From the NCBI GenBank assembly GCA_019636385.1, contig JAHBXT010000003.1:1-64000 (forward strand): a DNA stretch of 64,000 nt, in the 5' to 3' direction. How positions within the stretch are numbered: the stretch's first letter is position 1; each line of letters begins with the position of its first letter. The notes beneath the pieces were generated by a model that saw only the letters and a program-made list of their open reading frames with translations, was not told the DNA's origin and made no database searches. The position numbers were made by a program, and so were the translations under genes. The DNA is from Pirellulaceae bacterium (GTDB lineage Bacteria; Planctomycetota; Planctomycetia; Pirellulales; Pirellulaceae). Of the stretch, positions 26,844 through 34,827 are shown in pieces.

Positions 26844-27977
26844 CTATCCCCTCCACCGCTGCCAAGCTTCTTCTGCTAACCCTAAAGACAATGTCATTCC
26901 TGCGCCACCGGTCCCCACAAAAATTCTATGCTGATGTGGCAACGTCTTCTCGAACACTAGACGATCGGGCAGCTTAGCATAGATGCCATGCCATCGTTGT
27001 TCGATGTCCCAGCAGTCCAAACGGATGACCTTCCGCAGCTCACGAATCATTAACTGGTCAATTTCACTGCTATCGAAGGGAGAAATATCTGCACCATATT
27101 CATGGGAATCACCCAAGATGATGCGCCCATTGGGAAATGCAGAGGCCATCACGTGAATTCCGAACCGATCCAGTTCCGGCATTTGATCGGCAACTCTTTG
27201 GCGTAGGCGAGGCAATGTCGGACAGCTTTCAAAAGACCGATAATGACGCAAGGTCAATCCGCTGGCGATGTGCGGCAAGTTGCAGTGCCCGCTCGCGGAC
27301 CAGCGGGCTCGTAGCATTTGTAGCTTACACAGCATCAGACCACTACTTGCAAATTCGGCGGGATACAATGTTTGCAGATCGCTTCCACTGCATATTATGA
27401 CCTCAGCAGACCTCCAACGACGTCCGTCACTACAAACGACCACCGCACCATCTAAATCGCTCACCAGAGTCCCATACAGACAGGTGACGTTCGATAGCTC
27501 ACTCAGGTAACGACCAATGCGATGTGCCGCTTCACGCGGATCGACGCGCAATTCTGTTGGACTGTACATTCCACCCAGCAGTCCCTCTGGCTGTACCACG
27601 GGCGCTTGCCGCAACACCTGGGCTGCGGTCAACATCTGTGTCTGATGAGTCGCCAGGGAATGGAATTCATCCAGTACCGCCAGCTCGTCGGGCTGATGTG
27701 CCGCATGGATGGAACCGCAAGCCTCGACTGCCAGACCAGCCAAATCTGCCAGCTCCAGCCATAACTGTCGAGATCGTAAAGCAATGCTGTAATCTCGACC
27801 GGCCAGTTGTCCGATCGGCCACACCATGCCGAAGTTACGGACCGTCGCCCCCTGGGCGACAGAAGTTCGCTCGACCAACATTACTCGCAGGCCGCAGCGT
27901 GCCGCCATCCAAGCGTGCGCCAGACCGACGATGCCTGCGCCCACAACCGTCACATCGTACGAGCTATTCATCGGCAT
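26844..27977 (-). CDS. FAD-dependent oxidoreductase of phosphonate clusters (TIGR03364 type)
   Basis: Start at ATG 27977 (ATG 27971 also possible); upstream codons overlap the HD gene and are not conserved. The 377-residue DAAO/GlpD-like oxidase has VTVVGAGIVGLAHAW (FAD-binding), VMLVERTSVAQGATVRNFGM and the C-terminal FVGTGGAGMTLSLGLAEE. This combination, next to PhnX and an HDIG protein, marks the phosphonate-associated oxidoreductase family. Members are reported to oxidise N-alkylated aminoethylphosphonate to phosphonoacetaldehyde, which would feed PhnX; I state that from memory. It overlaps the HD gene by 14 bases. Confidence 0.83.
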   Translation of the reverse strand: MPMNSSYDVTVVGAGIVGLAHAWMAARCGLRVMLVERTSVAQGATVRNFGMVWPIGQLAGRDYSIALRSRQLWLELADLAGLAVEACGSIHAAHQPDELAVLDEFHSLATHQTQMLTAAQVLRQAPVVQPEGLLGGMYSPTELRVDPREAAHRIGRYLSELSNVTCLYGTLVSDLDGAVVVCSDGRRWRSAEVIICSGSDLQTLYPAEFASSGLMLCKLQMLRARWSASGHCNLPHIASGLTLRHYRSFESCPTLPRLRQRVADQMPELDRFGIHVMASAFPNGRIILGDSHEYGADISPFDSSEIDQLMIRELRKVIRLDCWDIEQRWHGIYAKLPDRLVFEKTLPHQHRIFVGTGGAGMTLSLGLAEEAWQRWRG

Positions 27978-28536
27978 CCGATTCTGTTCTTGACACCAGT
28001 GAAACGTAGGATGCAAAGTGCGACAGTGGCGGGGTCGGCAATCCTGCAACTTTCGCCTGATCGTCCCAGCCTCGTAACCGCAAAGCGTCTGCCAGTAGTG
28101 AATGCGCTTGGAATGCCTCAACCTCCCGCGAAGACATGCGACCTCCCTGCAATCGCAGGCTGACCACCGATGCCGGGCTCAGTTTTGCCTCATAATTGGG
28201 ATCGACGGTGCATAAGTAACGTTTGGCATCAACATGCATGCGAATCGGTTCGGTAACGGTAATCGGAAAAATCGACTCCAGCAGAGCCAGAGCGCGATGT
28301 TCATGGCGATCATCGACTTGGTGTTCAGAAATTTTTTCCGATAACCCGCTGCTCAAGTGCCCTATGTCGTGCAACAACGCTGCCGTGATCAGCTCGGGCG
28401 TAGCCCGTTCCTGTTCAGCCAACATGGCCGCTTGCAATGCGTGCTCAAGCTGCGTTACCGCTTCGCCACCGTACATGGCTCCTCCTTGACTGGCCAACAA
28501 TTCCAGTAGCTGGTTAGGGCTGAGCAGTTGAGACAT
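27964..28536 (-). CDS. HD-domain diiron oxygenase-like protein, PhnZ/TmpB type
   Basis: The 190-residue protein is the phosphonate-operon HDIG type. Metal ligands can be followed: H32, H56-D57 (ALLHDIGHL), H78, H101 (MHVDAKRYL) and an Asp in RGWDDQAK. Y22 and E25 (MYGGEAV) and K105 sit where PhnZ has its substrate-gating Tyr/Glu and phosphonate-binding Lys, with the same spacings. PhnZ uses Fe(II)/Fe(III) and O2 to cleave 2-amino-1-hydroxyethylphosphonate to glycine and phosphate; TmpB acts on the trimethylated analogue. No PhnY-type hydroxylase gene is present nearby. It overlaps the dehydrogenase gene by 23 bases. Confidence 0.8.
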   Translation of the reverse strand: MSQLLSPNQLLELLASQGGAMYGGEAVTQLEHALQAAMLAEQERATPELITAALLHDIGHLSSGLSEKISEHQVDDRHEHRALALLESIFPITVTEPIRMHVDAKRYLCTVDPNYEAKLSPASVVSLRLQGGRMSSREVEAFQAHSLLADALRLRGWDDQAKVAGLPTPPLSHFASYVSLVSRTESDADE

Positions 28537-29689
28537 GGCGGTTCATCTCCGATGGAAATATGGCCACTCGCAATGGGCGATGGTCCTCAGCGAATCGAAT
28601 GGCTTGCGGAAGTTGGTCCAGCGAAAAATGGGGCGCTGCGGCTCGCAGAAACGGATAGCGCTCGTGCGCCGAATGTAAAAAGTGTAACGCTGCATTCAAA
28701 TCCTGGGGAGCGTAGTTGTGAATCCCGAACACGGATAGGCAACGACGAACGACGGATTCCGGGTCCAGCATGATCCCCGGCGACGGCATCACACTGCCCA
28801 CCAGCGCGACCTTGCCTCCAACATCAGCCACTTCGATCGCTGTTTCCACTGCACCCGGCGCACCGGATAACTCCAGCACTAGATCAAAACGACGACTCGC
28901 ATCCAAGCTCTCGAAGGTTGATTGAGCCATCGAGTTGTGGTCGGAACTTAGCTTGGTGACGAGTACCGCCTGTGTCGCACCAAACTCACATGCCCAGCTC
29001 AGTCGGGCTGGATCGACGTCCATGACGGTGACCTGTTCTGCTTGGTTGAAATTGGCATAAGCTGCCGCAGTCAATCCTAGCATCCCTGCGCCCATAATGG
29101 CCACTCGTAGTCCCTGAGGCGAGCCGGTCGCTCGATACGCCGCTGCGATAGTGGACACAGCGCAGTTGGCTAGGCTAGCCACCGCCAGAGGAATGCCTGT
29201 GGGAACTATGGCGATACTGGTTTCGGGCCTCAATACCATGTACTGGGCCAGGCCGCCGCTCAGAGCCAATCGCCCTTCGGCAGCCTGGTGGCCATACTTG
29301 GCTAGCCGCTGACACTTTTGAGGCAATCCGTGCAGGCAGCGCTGGCAATGACCACAACTGACGCAGATCGACCAAGTGACGCGCTGACCGACACGCAATT
29401 GCTGGCCCTGTATGGTGGTCGCCTGGCCGGCAACCCGCGCCACACATCCAACGGCCTCATGTCCAAGGATGGATGGCGTTGGCTGAGATCGCGCCCCGCG
29501 AATAGTATGCAAGTCACTGCCGCAAAGTGTGCTACACAGAATGCGTACCAGCACTTCACCATCCGCCAATGCGGGAATGGACAACTCTTCGAATTTGAAC
29601 CCCTGCTGGGGACCGTGGAACACGAAGGCTCCACAAGTCGGTGGAATTTCGAAGCTGCATTCCTGCTGGAACTGACTATCAGCGGTCAT
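28514..29689 (-). CDS. Zinc-dependent alcohol dehydrogenase of phosphonate clusters (TIGR03366 type)
   Basis: The 391-residue MDR dehydrogenase has the catalytic zinc region STLCGSDLHTIRGAR with GHEAVG, the structural zinc cysteines in SICVSCGHCQRCLHGLPQKC, and a Rossmann motif VAIMGAGMLGLTAAAYA. DVDPARL follows strand 2, pointing to NAD(H). Family members sit in phosphonate catabolism clusters without a proven reaction; oxidation of the acetaldehyde-derived alcohol or of a hydroxyalkyl phosphonate is possible. Start ATG 29689 overlaps the stop of the transporter gene (TGATG). Confidence 0.82.
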   Translation of the reverse strand: MTADSQFQQECSFEIPPTCGAFVFHGPQQGFKFEELSIPALADGEVLVRILCSTLCGSDLHTIRGARSQPTPSILGHEAVGCVARVAGQATTIQGQQLRVGQRVTWSICVSCGHCQRCLHGLPQKCQRLAKYGHQAAEGRLALSGGLAQYMVLRPETSIAIVPTGIPLAVASLANCAVSTIAAAYRATGSPQGLRVAIMGAGMLGLTAAAYANFNQAEQVTVMDVDPARLSWACEFGATQAVLVTKLSSDHNSMAQSTFESLDASRRFDLVLELSGAPGAVETAIEVADVGGKVALVGSVMPSPGIMLDPESVVRRCLSVFGIHNYAPQDLNAALHFLHSAHERYPFLRAAAPHFSLDQLPQAIRFAEDHRPLRVAIFPSEMNRHVSTAQP

Positions 29690-30987
29690 CACACATTACT
29701 ATCGAATTGGTATTCGGGAGTGTCTGGTTGGTTGATTTTGATTTGAAAGTACATGAGCGCGGCCAACAACGCGAACGCCGAACTGGTAGCTGCCCACAGC
29801 ATTGTCCATTCAAAAAACGGCAAGATCTCGCGCGTCGGCTCGGCTGAAGTTTTCCAGACGATGAGCGCTGCATAGCCCAGGTATCCAATCGAGTCGATCA
29901 AATACATCAAGAACCCCAGATTAGCCGGTTTTTTCAGAGCGGCTATCAATCGCTCGAATACACAGGTATGGAATGCAACGTAGGGGACGTATAGGCCAAC
30001 TCCACAAGTAATCATAAATGCAAGTGGAGTAACCATCGAGTGGCGAAGAAGCCAAACCGCACCGATGGTCAGCGAAAATGCCATCGTCATTAGTCCCACT
30101 GCTACGCGTAACGCCGCTAGGTTAGAACGCAGCCAAATCATCAACGAATTGGCGACGATGACCACTACCGCCACCAAAATCTCCGTGGTCGCGAAGATCG
30201 ACGGCGTATGATTGACGCCCATATCACGCCAAATCTCAACTGCAAAATCATCGCGTAGTGTGCGCACCATTGTTAACACTGCGTACACGTAGGCCAGTAG
30301 CCCTAAACCCGGCAAATAGGCTCTCACGAATTCTCCGCGCTCGCGTCTTGTCATCACGTGTCGTCGACCCCTCAGGCGCTGATCATCCTGATCGGGGGGT
30401 GGCGTTTTTTGGAGCAGCCACACCGACAGCAGCAGCGGTGGCGTAAACAGCAGGCCCACCAGGGCTGGCATCACGAACTCACTAATGCCATAGTCCTGAA
30501 TGATCCACGCCCCAATCGACTTGACGACACCAGAGGAGACAATGAAGCTGGCGCACAGGGCGGCCGACAGAGCTTCCGTCTGACGACGCCCTTCCAGATA
30601 ACCTAGCACCAACCCAAACACCATGCCCAGTGGCAAGCCGTTTATGAACATCATGACGATCTTGCCGGAAGTTGGCAAAACGGCGAAGCCTATCAGCGCC
30701 AGCTCGGCGATGCCGATCAGTAACAGAATCCCTAGTGCTCGTCGGTGTGCAGGCAGCTCGGATACTACTCTGATGCCGATGAATTTCGAGAGCATGTATC
30801 CCAGCAATTGAGAAACAACCAATACGGACTTGAGCCCTAGACCTCCCCAGGTAGTTTGGTCCAGAGTCGCCGCCGTGAAGGGCTTGCGAAAAGCGTACAT
30901 GCAGAAGTAGGTGAAAAACGCAGCCGCTGCTGCCAGCAGTAACCCCCGCCAATCATTCTGCCAACCAGATTCAGGTTTAGATTTCAT
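29689..30987 (-). CDS. DUF5690-type MFS transporter, probable phosphonate uptake
   Basis: From the ATG at 30987 the 432-residue protein shows about 12 membrane segments. It starts with LLLAAAAAFFTYFCMYAFRK, like sugar-phosphate/glycerol-phosphate antiporters, and includes YMLSKFIGIRVVSELP, INGLPLGMVFGLVLGYLEGR and PANLGFLMYLIDSIGYLGY. It resembles the DUF5690 family seen in Bacteroidetes and Planctomycetes. First gene of the phosphonate operon, so uptake of an aminoethylphosphonate-like compound is a reasonable inference. About 360 bases separate it from the divergent DUF1559 gene. Confidence 0.72.
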   Translation of the reverse strand: MKSKPESGWQNDWRGLLLAAAAAFFTYFCMYAFRKPFTAATLDQTTWGGLGLKSVLVVSQLLGYMLSKFIGIRVVSELPAHRRALGILLLIGIAELALIGFAVLPTSGKIVMMFINGLPLGMVFGLVLGYLEGRRQTEALSAALCASFIVSSGVVKSIGAWIIQDYGISEFVMPALVGLLFTPPLLLSVWLLQKTPPPDQDDQRLRGRRHVMTRRERGEFVRAYLPGLGLLAYVYAVLTMVRTLRDDFAVEIWRDMGVNHTPSIFATTEILVAVVVIVANSLMIWLRSNLAALRVAVGLMTMAFSLTIGAVWLLRHSMVTPLAFMITCGVGLYVPYVAFHTCVFERLIAALKKPANLGFLMYLIDSIGYLGYAALIVWKTSAEPTREILPFFEWTMLWAATSSAFALLAALMYFQIKINQPDTPEYQFDSNV

Positions 30988-31350
30988 GGGGCAGTGTCGA
31001 ACAGACGTAACGCTAACGACGGCGCTGGGCGCAGAAGGCATATTGGCAGACGGATTTTAGCAAGGCACACCAAGTGCATTTGAGAGATTCGCAATCAAAG
31101 GTGAGCAATCGTTGAGTCTAACATGAGTCGCCAACACTGTTCTAATTGATTCTTGCCTGAGGTGCATCCCTGGCGCATGTTAATTCAGGCGATTTGAATC
31201 GAGACTGCTACGCACAGAGGCAATTCACGCCAATCAGATTCACAGAATTTTCATAATTTCTTCACGCCATCCACGCATCGCCTTGATACGTTTTGTGCAT
31301 TAGTAGTTCGCCAGCAGCATACTTGTAGCGTCTTTCATTAAAGGATTTCG
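30988..31350. other. Divergent promoter region between phosphonate operon and DUF1559 gene
   Basis: This spacer serves two divergent transcription units. AAAGGA at about 31340 is the ribosome site for the DUF1559 gene. The middle (31180-31300) is comparatively A/T-rich. I find no clear operator, Pho box or riboswitch. Confidence 0.4.
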
Positions 31351-32346
31351 ATGATGCGTCGATGTGAATCAAGCCAGGGGTTTACTCTCGTCGAATTGCT
31401 GGTGGTTATTGCGATTATCGGAATACTAGTTGGCATGTTGTTGCCCGCCGTTCAAGCGGCGCGTGAGGCGGCGCGTCGGATTCAGTGCATGAATAATTTG
31501 AAGCAGTTTGGCGTGGCGCTTCACAATCATCATGACACTCACAAAGCGTTTCCCGCTGGCGCGCTAGCGTTTCTGAACAATGGAACTCCCGTTGCCAAGG
31601 GAGGTGCCGAGCCGGGACGCACTGCCGTTACCGGTGGATGGGGCTGGGGCACATATATTCTCCCGTATATGGAACAGGCTCCACTTTACGATCAACTTGG
31701 TCCCAACGGCCCAAACTTTCCTGCTTCGCCCACCTCGCTGACACGTTCGGTGCTGAGCGCGTTCCGGTGTCCGACTGAGGCATTCGGAGATTTACATACG
31801 GCTACCGCCATGGGTGGGAATGGCAGCAGCGATGGCCATGCCCGATCTTCATACGCCGCCGTATGTGGAGCTGGAAATGGTGCCAACTACAACCAAGATC
31901 AACTTCCCGAGCATCGAGGCATCTTTGGCTATAACACCCGCACACGCCTGGCCGCAGTGACGGACGGTTCCAGCAACACGTTGATGATTGTTGAGCGATT
32001 CTGGGACGGTGGCGATTCAGAGCAACGTCGTGGTGCCGTGTGGGTTGGTAAGGCACCGGGTGGTCCAAACGGGGCTGGCAACAAATACGCCACCCTGGTG
32101 CGAGTGGAAAATCATCCGAACTGGGTGGTCAACGGTCTGAACAATAACTCGACCGCCAGTATGCACGGAGGTTTAGGACGATCGACCGCTGGCGGTGGAG
32201 ACGGTGGACAGGTACGTCGCGGAGGCATGGGGACGCAAAGCCTGTTGGCTGATGGCTCGGTTCGGTTCTTAGGCGAAAACATGGATGGCTCGACCTGGCA
32301 GTTACTGGGGCAAATTTCAGACGGTCAGGTGCTGGGCGCCTTTTAG
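31351..32346 (+). CDS. DUF1559 domain prepilin-like protein
   Basis: The 331-residue product begins with a type IV prepilin-like leader: basic MMRRCESSQG, then FTLVELLVVIAIIGILVGML (processing before the Phe, Glu at +5) and the DUF1559 signature LLPAVQAAREAARR. The C-terminal half has TDGSSNTLMIVERFWDGGD, NNNSTASMHGG and LLADGSVRFLGENMD, the planctomycete H-X9-DG module. The family is hugely expanded in Planctomycetes and its function is unknown. It precedes a lipoprotein gene by 53 bases, a frequent pairing. Confidence 0.93.
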   Translation: MMRRCESSQGFTLVELLVVIAIIGILVGMLLPAVQAAREAARRIQCMNNLKQFGVALHNHHDTHKAFPAGALAFLNNGTPVAKGGAEPGRTAVTGGWGWGTYILPYMEQAPLYDQLGPNGPNFPASPTSLTRSVLSAFRCPTEAFGDLHTATAMGGNGSSDGHARSSYAAVCGAGNGANYNQDQLPEHRGIFGYNTRTRLAAVTDGSSNTLMIVERFWDGGDSEQRRGAVWVGKAPGGPNGAGNKYATLVRVENHPNWVVNGLNNNSTASMHGGLGRSTAGGGDGGQVRRGGMGTQSLLADGSVRFLGENMDGSTWQLLGQISDGQVLGAF

Positions 32347-32399
32347 TGATCTGGATTTTTCGCAGTTAACTCATTTCCTCGTAACTACAAGGACAATTC

Positions 32400-32837
32400 G
32401 TGAATCTTCCCTGGATGCCAACGATTCTGTTTTCGATTGTGATTACCGCTAGCATAACGCTGGCCGGCTGTAGTGATGGGCTCGGGCTGGTCAACGTGGA
32501 AGGCAGGGTGACGCTTGACGGCCAGCCACTTCCCGATGCGGAAGTGGTATTCCGTCCCAGCGATGGCCGTCCCTCGCTCGGCAAGACCGATGCCGCTGGC
32601 AAATTTCAACTCCGTTATTCTGCCGAAAAACTGGGCGCTGTGCCCGGAACCCATTCTGTATCGATCAGCACGCGGGGTGATAATACAGGTGACGAAGAGC
32701 CGTCAGCCCAGCGCAAGGAGCGTATCCCGGCCGAGTACAACTCCCGCACTACGCTCCAAGTACATGTTTCTCCCAAGCAGCGTGAGCCAATCGATTTCAA
32801 CTTACTGACGAAGTCTTCAACCGCAGCACGTCGATGA
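32400..32837 (+). CDS. Lipoprotein with carboxypeptidase-regulatory-like fold
   Basis: GTG start with AAGGA six bases upstream. The 145-residue product has a lipoprotein signal with lipobox LAGC at about residue 24. The mature part, starting VNVEGRVTLDGQPLPDAEVV and continuing FRPSDGRPSLGKTDAAGKFQ, is the small beta-sandwich commonly annotated in planctomycetes as carboxypeptidase regulatory-like or transthyretin-like. The placement behind a DUF1559 gene is typical. Probably outer-membrane or periplasm-facing anchored; role unknown. Confidence 0.82.
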   Translation: MNLPWMPTILFSIVITASITLAGCSDGLGLVNVEGRVTLDGQPLPDAEVVFRPSDGRPSLGKTDAAGKFQLRYSAEKLGAVPGTHSVSISTRGDNTGDEEPSAQRKERIPAEYNSRTTLQVHVSPKQREPIDFNLLTKSSTAARR

Positions 32838-33014
32838 AGCCCACCATCCATCGTCAAACCATCATGTCCGTGCTACCGCCACCGATCAGTGCACATACCA
32901 CTGAAACCTCCCAGGCATACACTGCTTGACGATTGAGCCAATCTATAAATCGTGCTAGGGTCACGTGCAGCCAGTGAAATGCACGACCTGATTGCGTAGG
33001 CAGTTTTCAGGTGG

Positions 33015-33467
33015 CTAGTTGGCTTGCGTCATCAGAACGTAGATCAACGCGGAAAGCAGTAGCAGGAACAGCACGGATAAACCGATAATCCATAGTCCTT
33101 GATTGCGCTGACGCCGACCAGTGGAAGAGCGCGTTCGGATGGGCCTGCCGGTGGACCAAGTTCCAGTCGAAGCACGCGAATTGTCAACGGCAGCGGGTAC
33201 GATAGAGGCAGGTGGCTGGATTGAGGCGGCTGTCGCTAATTGTTCAGGCAGTGGCCGAGGCAATGATTCACCGGCGGGTTCTGCGGGCAGCGTAGGTTTG
33301 GGGCAGGGTGCCGGAGCGGGTTGCGTCGATTCGATTTCAGCTGAATCTTGAGCCGAAGGAATTTGCAGCGAACCACCACACTGCGGGCATCGACCACGCT
33401 TGCCGGCTTGAAAGTCCTTGACGTGCAGTCCATGGCCGCAACGGTGGCATTGAAATCGAATTCCCAA
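33015..33467 (-). CDS. Zinc-ribbon protein with C-terminal membrane anchor
   Basis: The 150-residue product starts MGIRFQCHRCGHGLHVKDFQ followed by RGRCPQCGG, two CxxC knuckles of a zinc ribbon as in MJ0042-type proteins. A proline/alanine-rich linker (about 40-115) follows and ends in a basic patch and a membrane segment (LWIIGLSVLFLLLLSALIYV). Topology suggests the zinc ribbon is cytoplasmic. The partner and function are unknown. Confidence 0.75.
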   Translation of the reverse strand: MGIRFQCHRCGHGLHVKDFQAGKRGRCPQCGGSLQIPSAQDSAEIESTQPAPAPCPKPTLPAEPAGESLPRPLPEQLATAASIQPPASIVPAAVDNSRASTGTWSTGRPIRTRSSTGRRQRNQGLWIIGLSVLFLLLLSALIYVLMTQAN

Positions 33468-33554
33468 TTCAGCGGTCCTTATTTCTCAGACAGACTGTTC
33501 AAGCTGCTCACGGTTGACACCCGACGCAGACCGCACAACTGTTTCGGTACTCAG

Positions 33555-34610
33555 TCAGCGGTAGGCTTCGTGACACTGAATACAACTTTGTCCCATGCTG
33601 ATTGCCAAACTGCTAGCTGCCTGTGCCTCATCCGACCGTATTGCTCGTCCCAATTTCTGGGCTGTTTGAACCAACTCACTGGCCAGCTCGACAAACTGAG
33701 GATCATCGGCGTTGGGCATGTCGGGCTGCATAGTGACGCTTGCCAACACAGCTATCAGCTCGGCATGTCGCAGTAGTTCCATTCGATATCGCTGGAATTG
33801 TTGAGCGTTTGCCGTATGTATTTGTACTTGCTGTTTGAATGCCCAGTCCACGAGCTGCATGAGCGGGGCGATTTCTAATGGTCCTTTGTGCTCTGGAAGT
33901 TCTGTTGTCATTGAATCAGCAAGCCCGGTGCCACTGAGCACATCGCCCAGATCCTGCTGACTTTGTCGAGCAGCCTCAAAAGCAGCCCGCGAACCAGATC
34001 GACACATTTCCGCTGCGCGCCGCATGCTGAGTCGTGCTGCGGCTGCAGATTTCTTCCAGCGAGTTTCACCTGGATACTCAGAAACGATATTAAACATCAG
34101 CGACAGCAGCGATAACTCGTTCCTAGCCGCTTGATAGCCACCACCTACAAACGCGGTTGGTGACTTAAGCAGTTGATCTAAGCGCAACTTCGATTCCTTA
34201 ACCAGGTCTTCTATCGACTCAGTTGAGATCAGCCGCTGCCACGAAGGTGCCAACAAGGGGTTGGGCGATTGTCCATTTTCCACAGTTGGCGATTGCGGAG
34301 CCCCCGGAGAACTACTGTCCGCCATCGCCAAGTTATGTGCGTCGGTTGCCGGAGATGAACGCGGTCGAGGGCCAGTCAATCCATTTTCAGCGTCATCTGG
34401 AAATAGATGGGTGAATTGACCTGGCTGAAATATAGGCGGATTGGCCCTGGCCGGACGCCTGGACGCCTGAGCCTGTGCAACCGAGGCCACGCAGATGGCG
34501 ATCACAAACAACGAGTCATGCAATACCACCGATAGACTGCTCCCATTCACTGAGCGCCGTTTGCCCTGAAATTGGCGTAACTGATGCTTCAATGATGAAT
34601 TGTCGTCCAT
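33555..34610 (-). CDS. Exported cytochrome c-prime-like protein
   Basis: The 351-residue protein has an internal hydrophobic stretch (SLFVIAICVASVAQAQAS, about 33-50) acting as signal peptide, then a P/S-rich linker and a helical C-terminal domain. It ends in CIQCHEAYR, a single CxxCH haem c motif at the very C-terminus, the mark of c-prime/c556 four-helix cytochromes. Phe/Tyr-rich helices LMQLVDWAFKQQVQIHTANA and LASVTMQPDMPN precede it. Electron carrier or gas-binding roles are known for the family; the partner here is unknown. Confidence 0.68.
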   Translation of the reverse strand: MDDNSSLKHQLRQFQGKRRSVNGSSLSVVLHDSLFVIAICVASVAQAQASRRPARANPPIFQPGQFTHLFPDDAENGLTGPRPRSSPATDAHNLAMADSSSPGAPQSPTVENGQSPNPLLAPSWQRLISTESIEDLVKESKLRLDQLLKSPTAFVGGGYQAARNELSLLSLMFNIVSEYPGETRWKKSAAAARLSMRRAAEMCRSGSRAAFEAARQSQQDLGDVLSGTGLADSMTTELPEHKGPLEIAPLMQLVDWAFKQQVQIHTANAQQFQRYRMELLRHAELIAVLASVTMQPDMPNADDPQFVELASELVQTAQKLGRAIRSDEAQAASSLAISMGQSCIQCHEAYR

Positions 34611-34827
34611 GCACCGCCTGTAATTGATAGCAATTGTGTCGAAGTTAGGTACTGTCGGCAGCCTAATTAGAATCGTACGGGCAAAAACTGGTCTAGCCCC
34701 AATCGCTCATAATTAGTTAGTGTCGCGCGGCACGCGAACAAGTCCACAGACTGATTCTGGGATGCGTTCGTCGAGCACTGGTCGCATGACCTCCGCTTAC
34801 GTTGCGTTATTGGCAAGGAAGCCCGAA

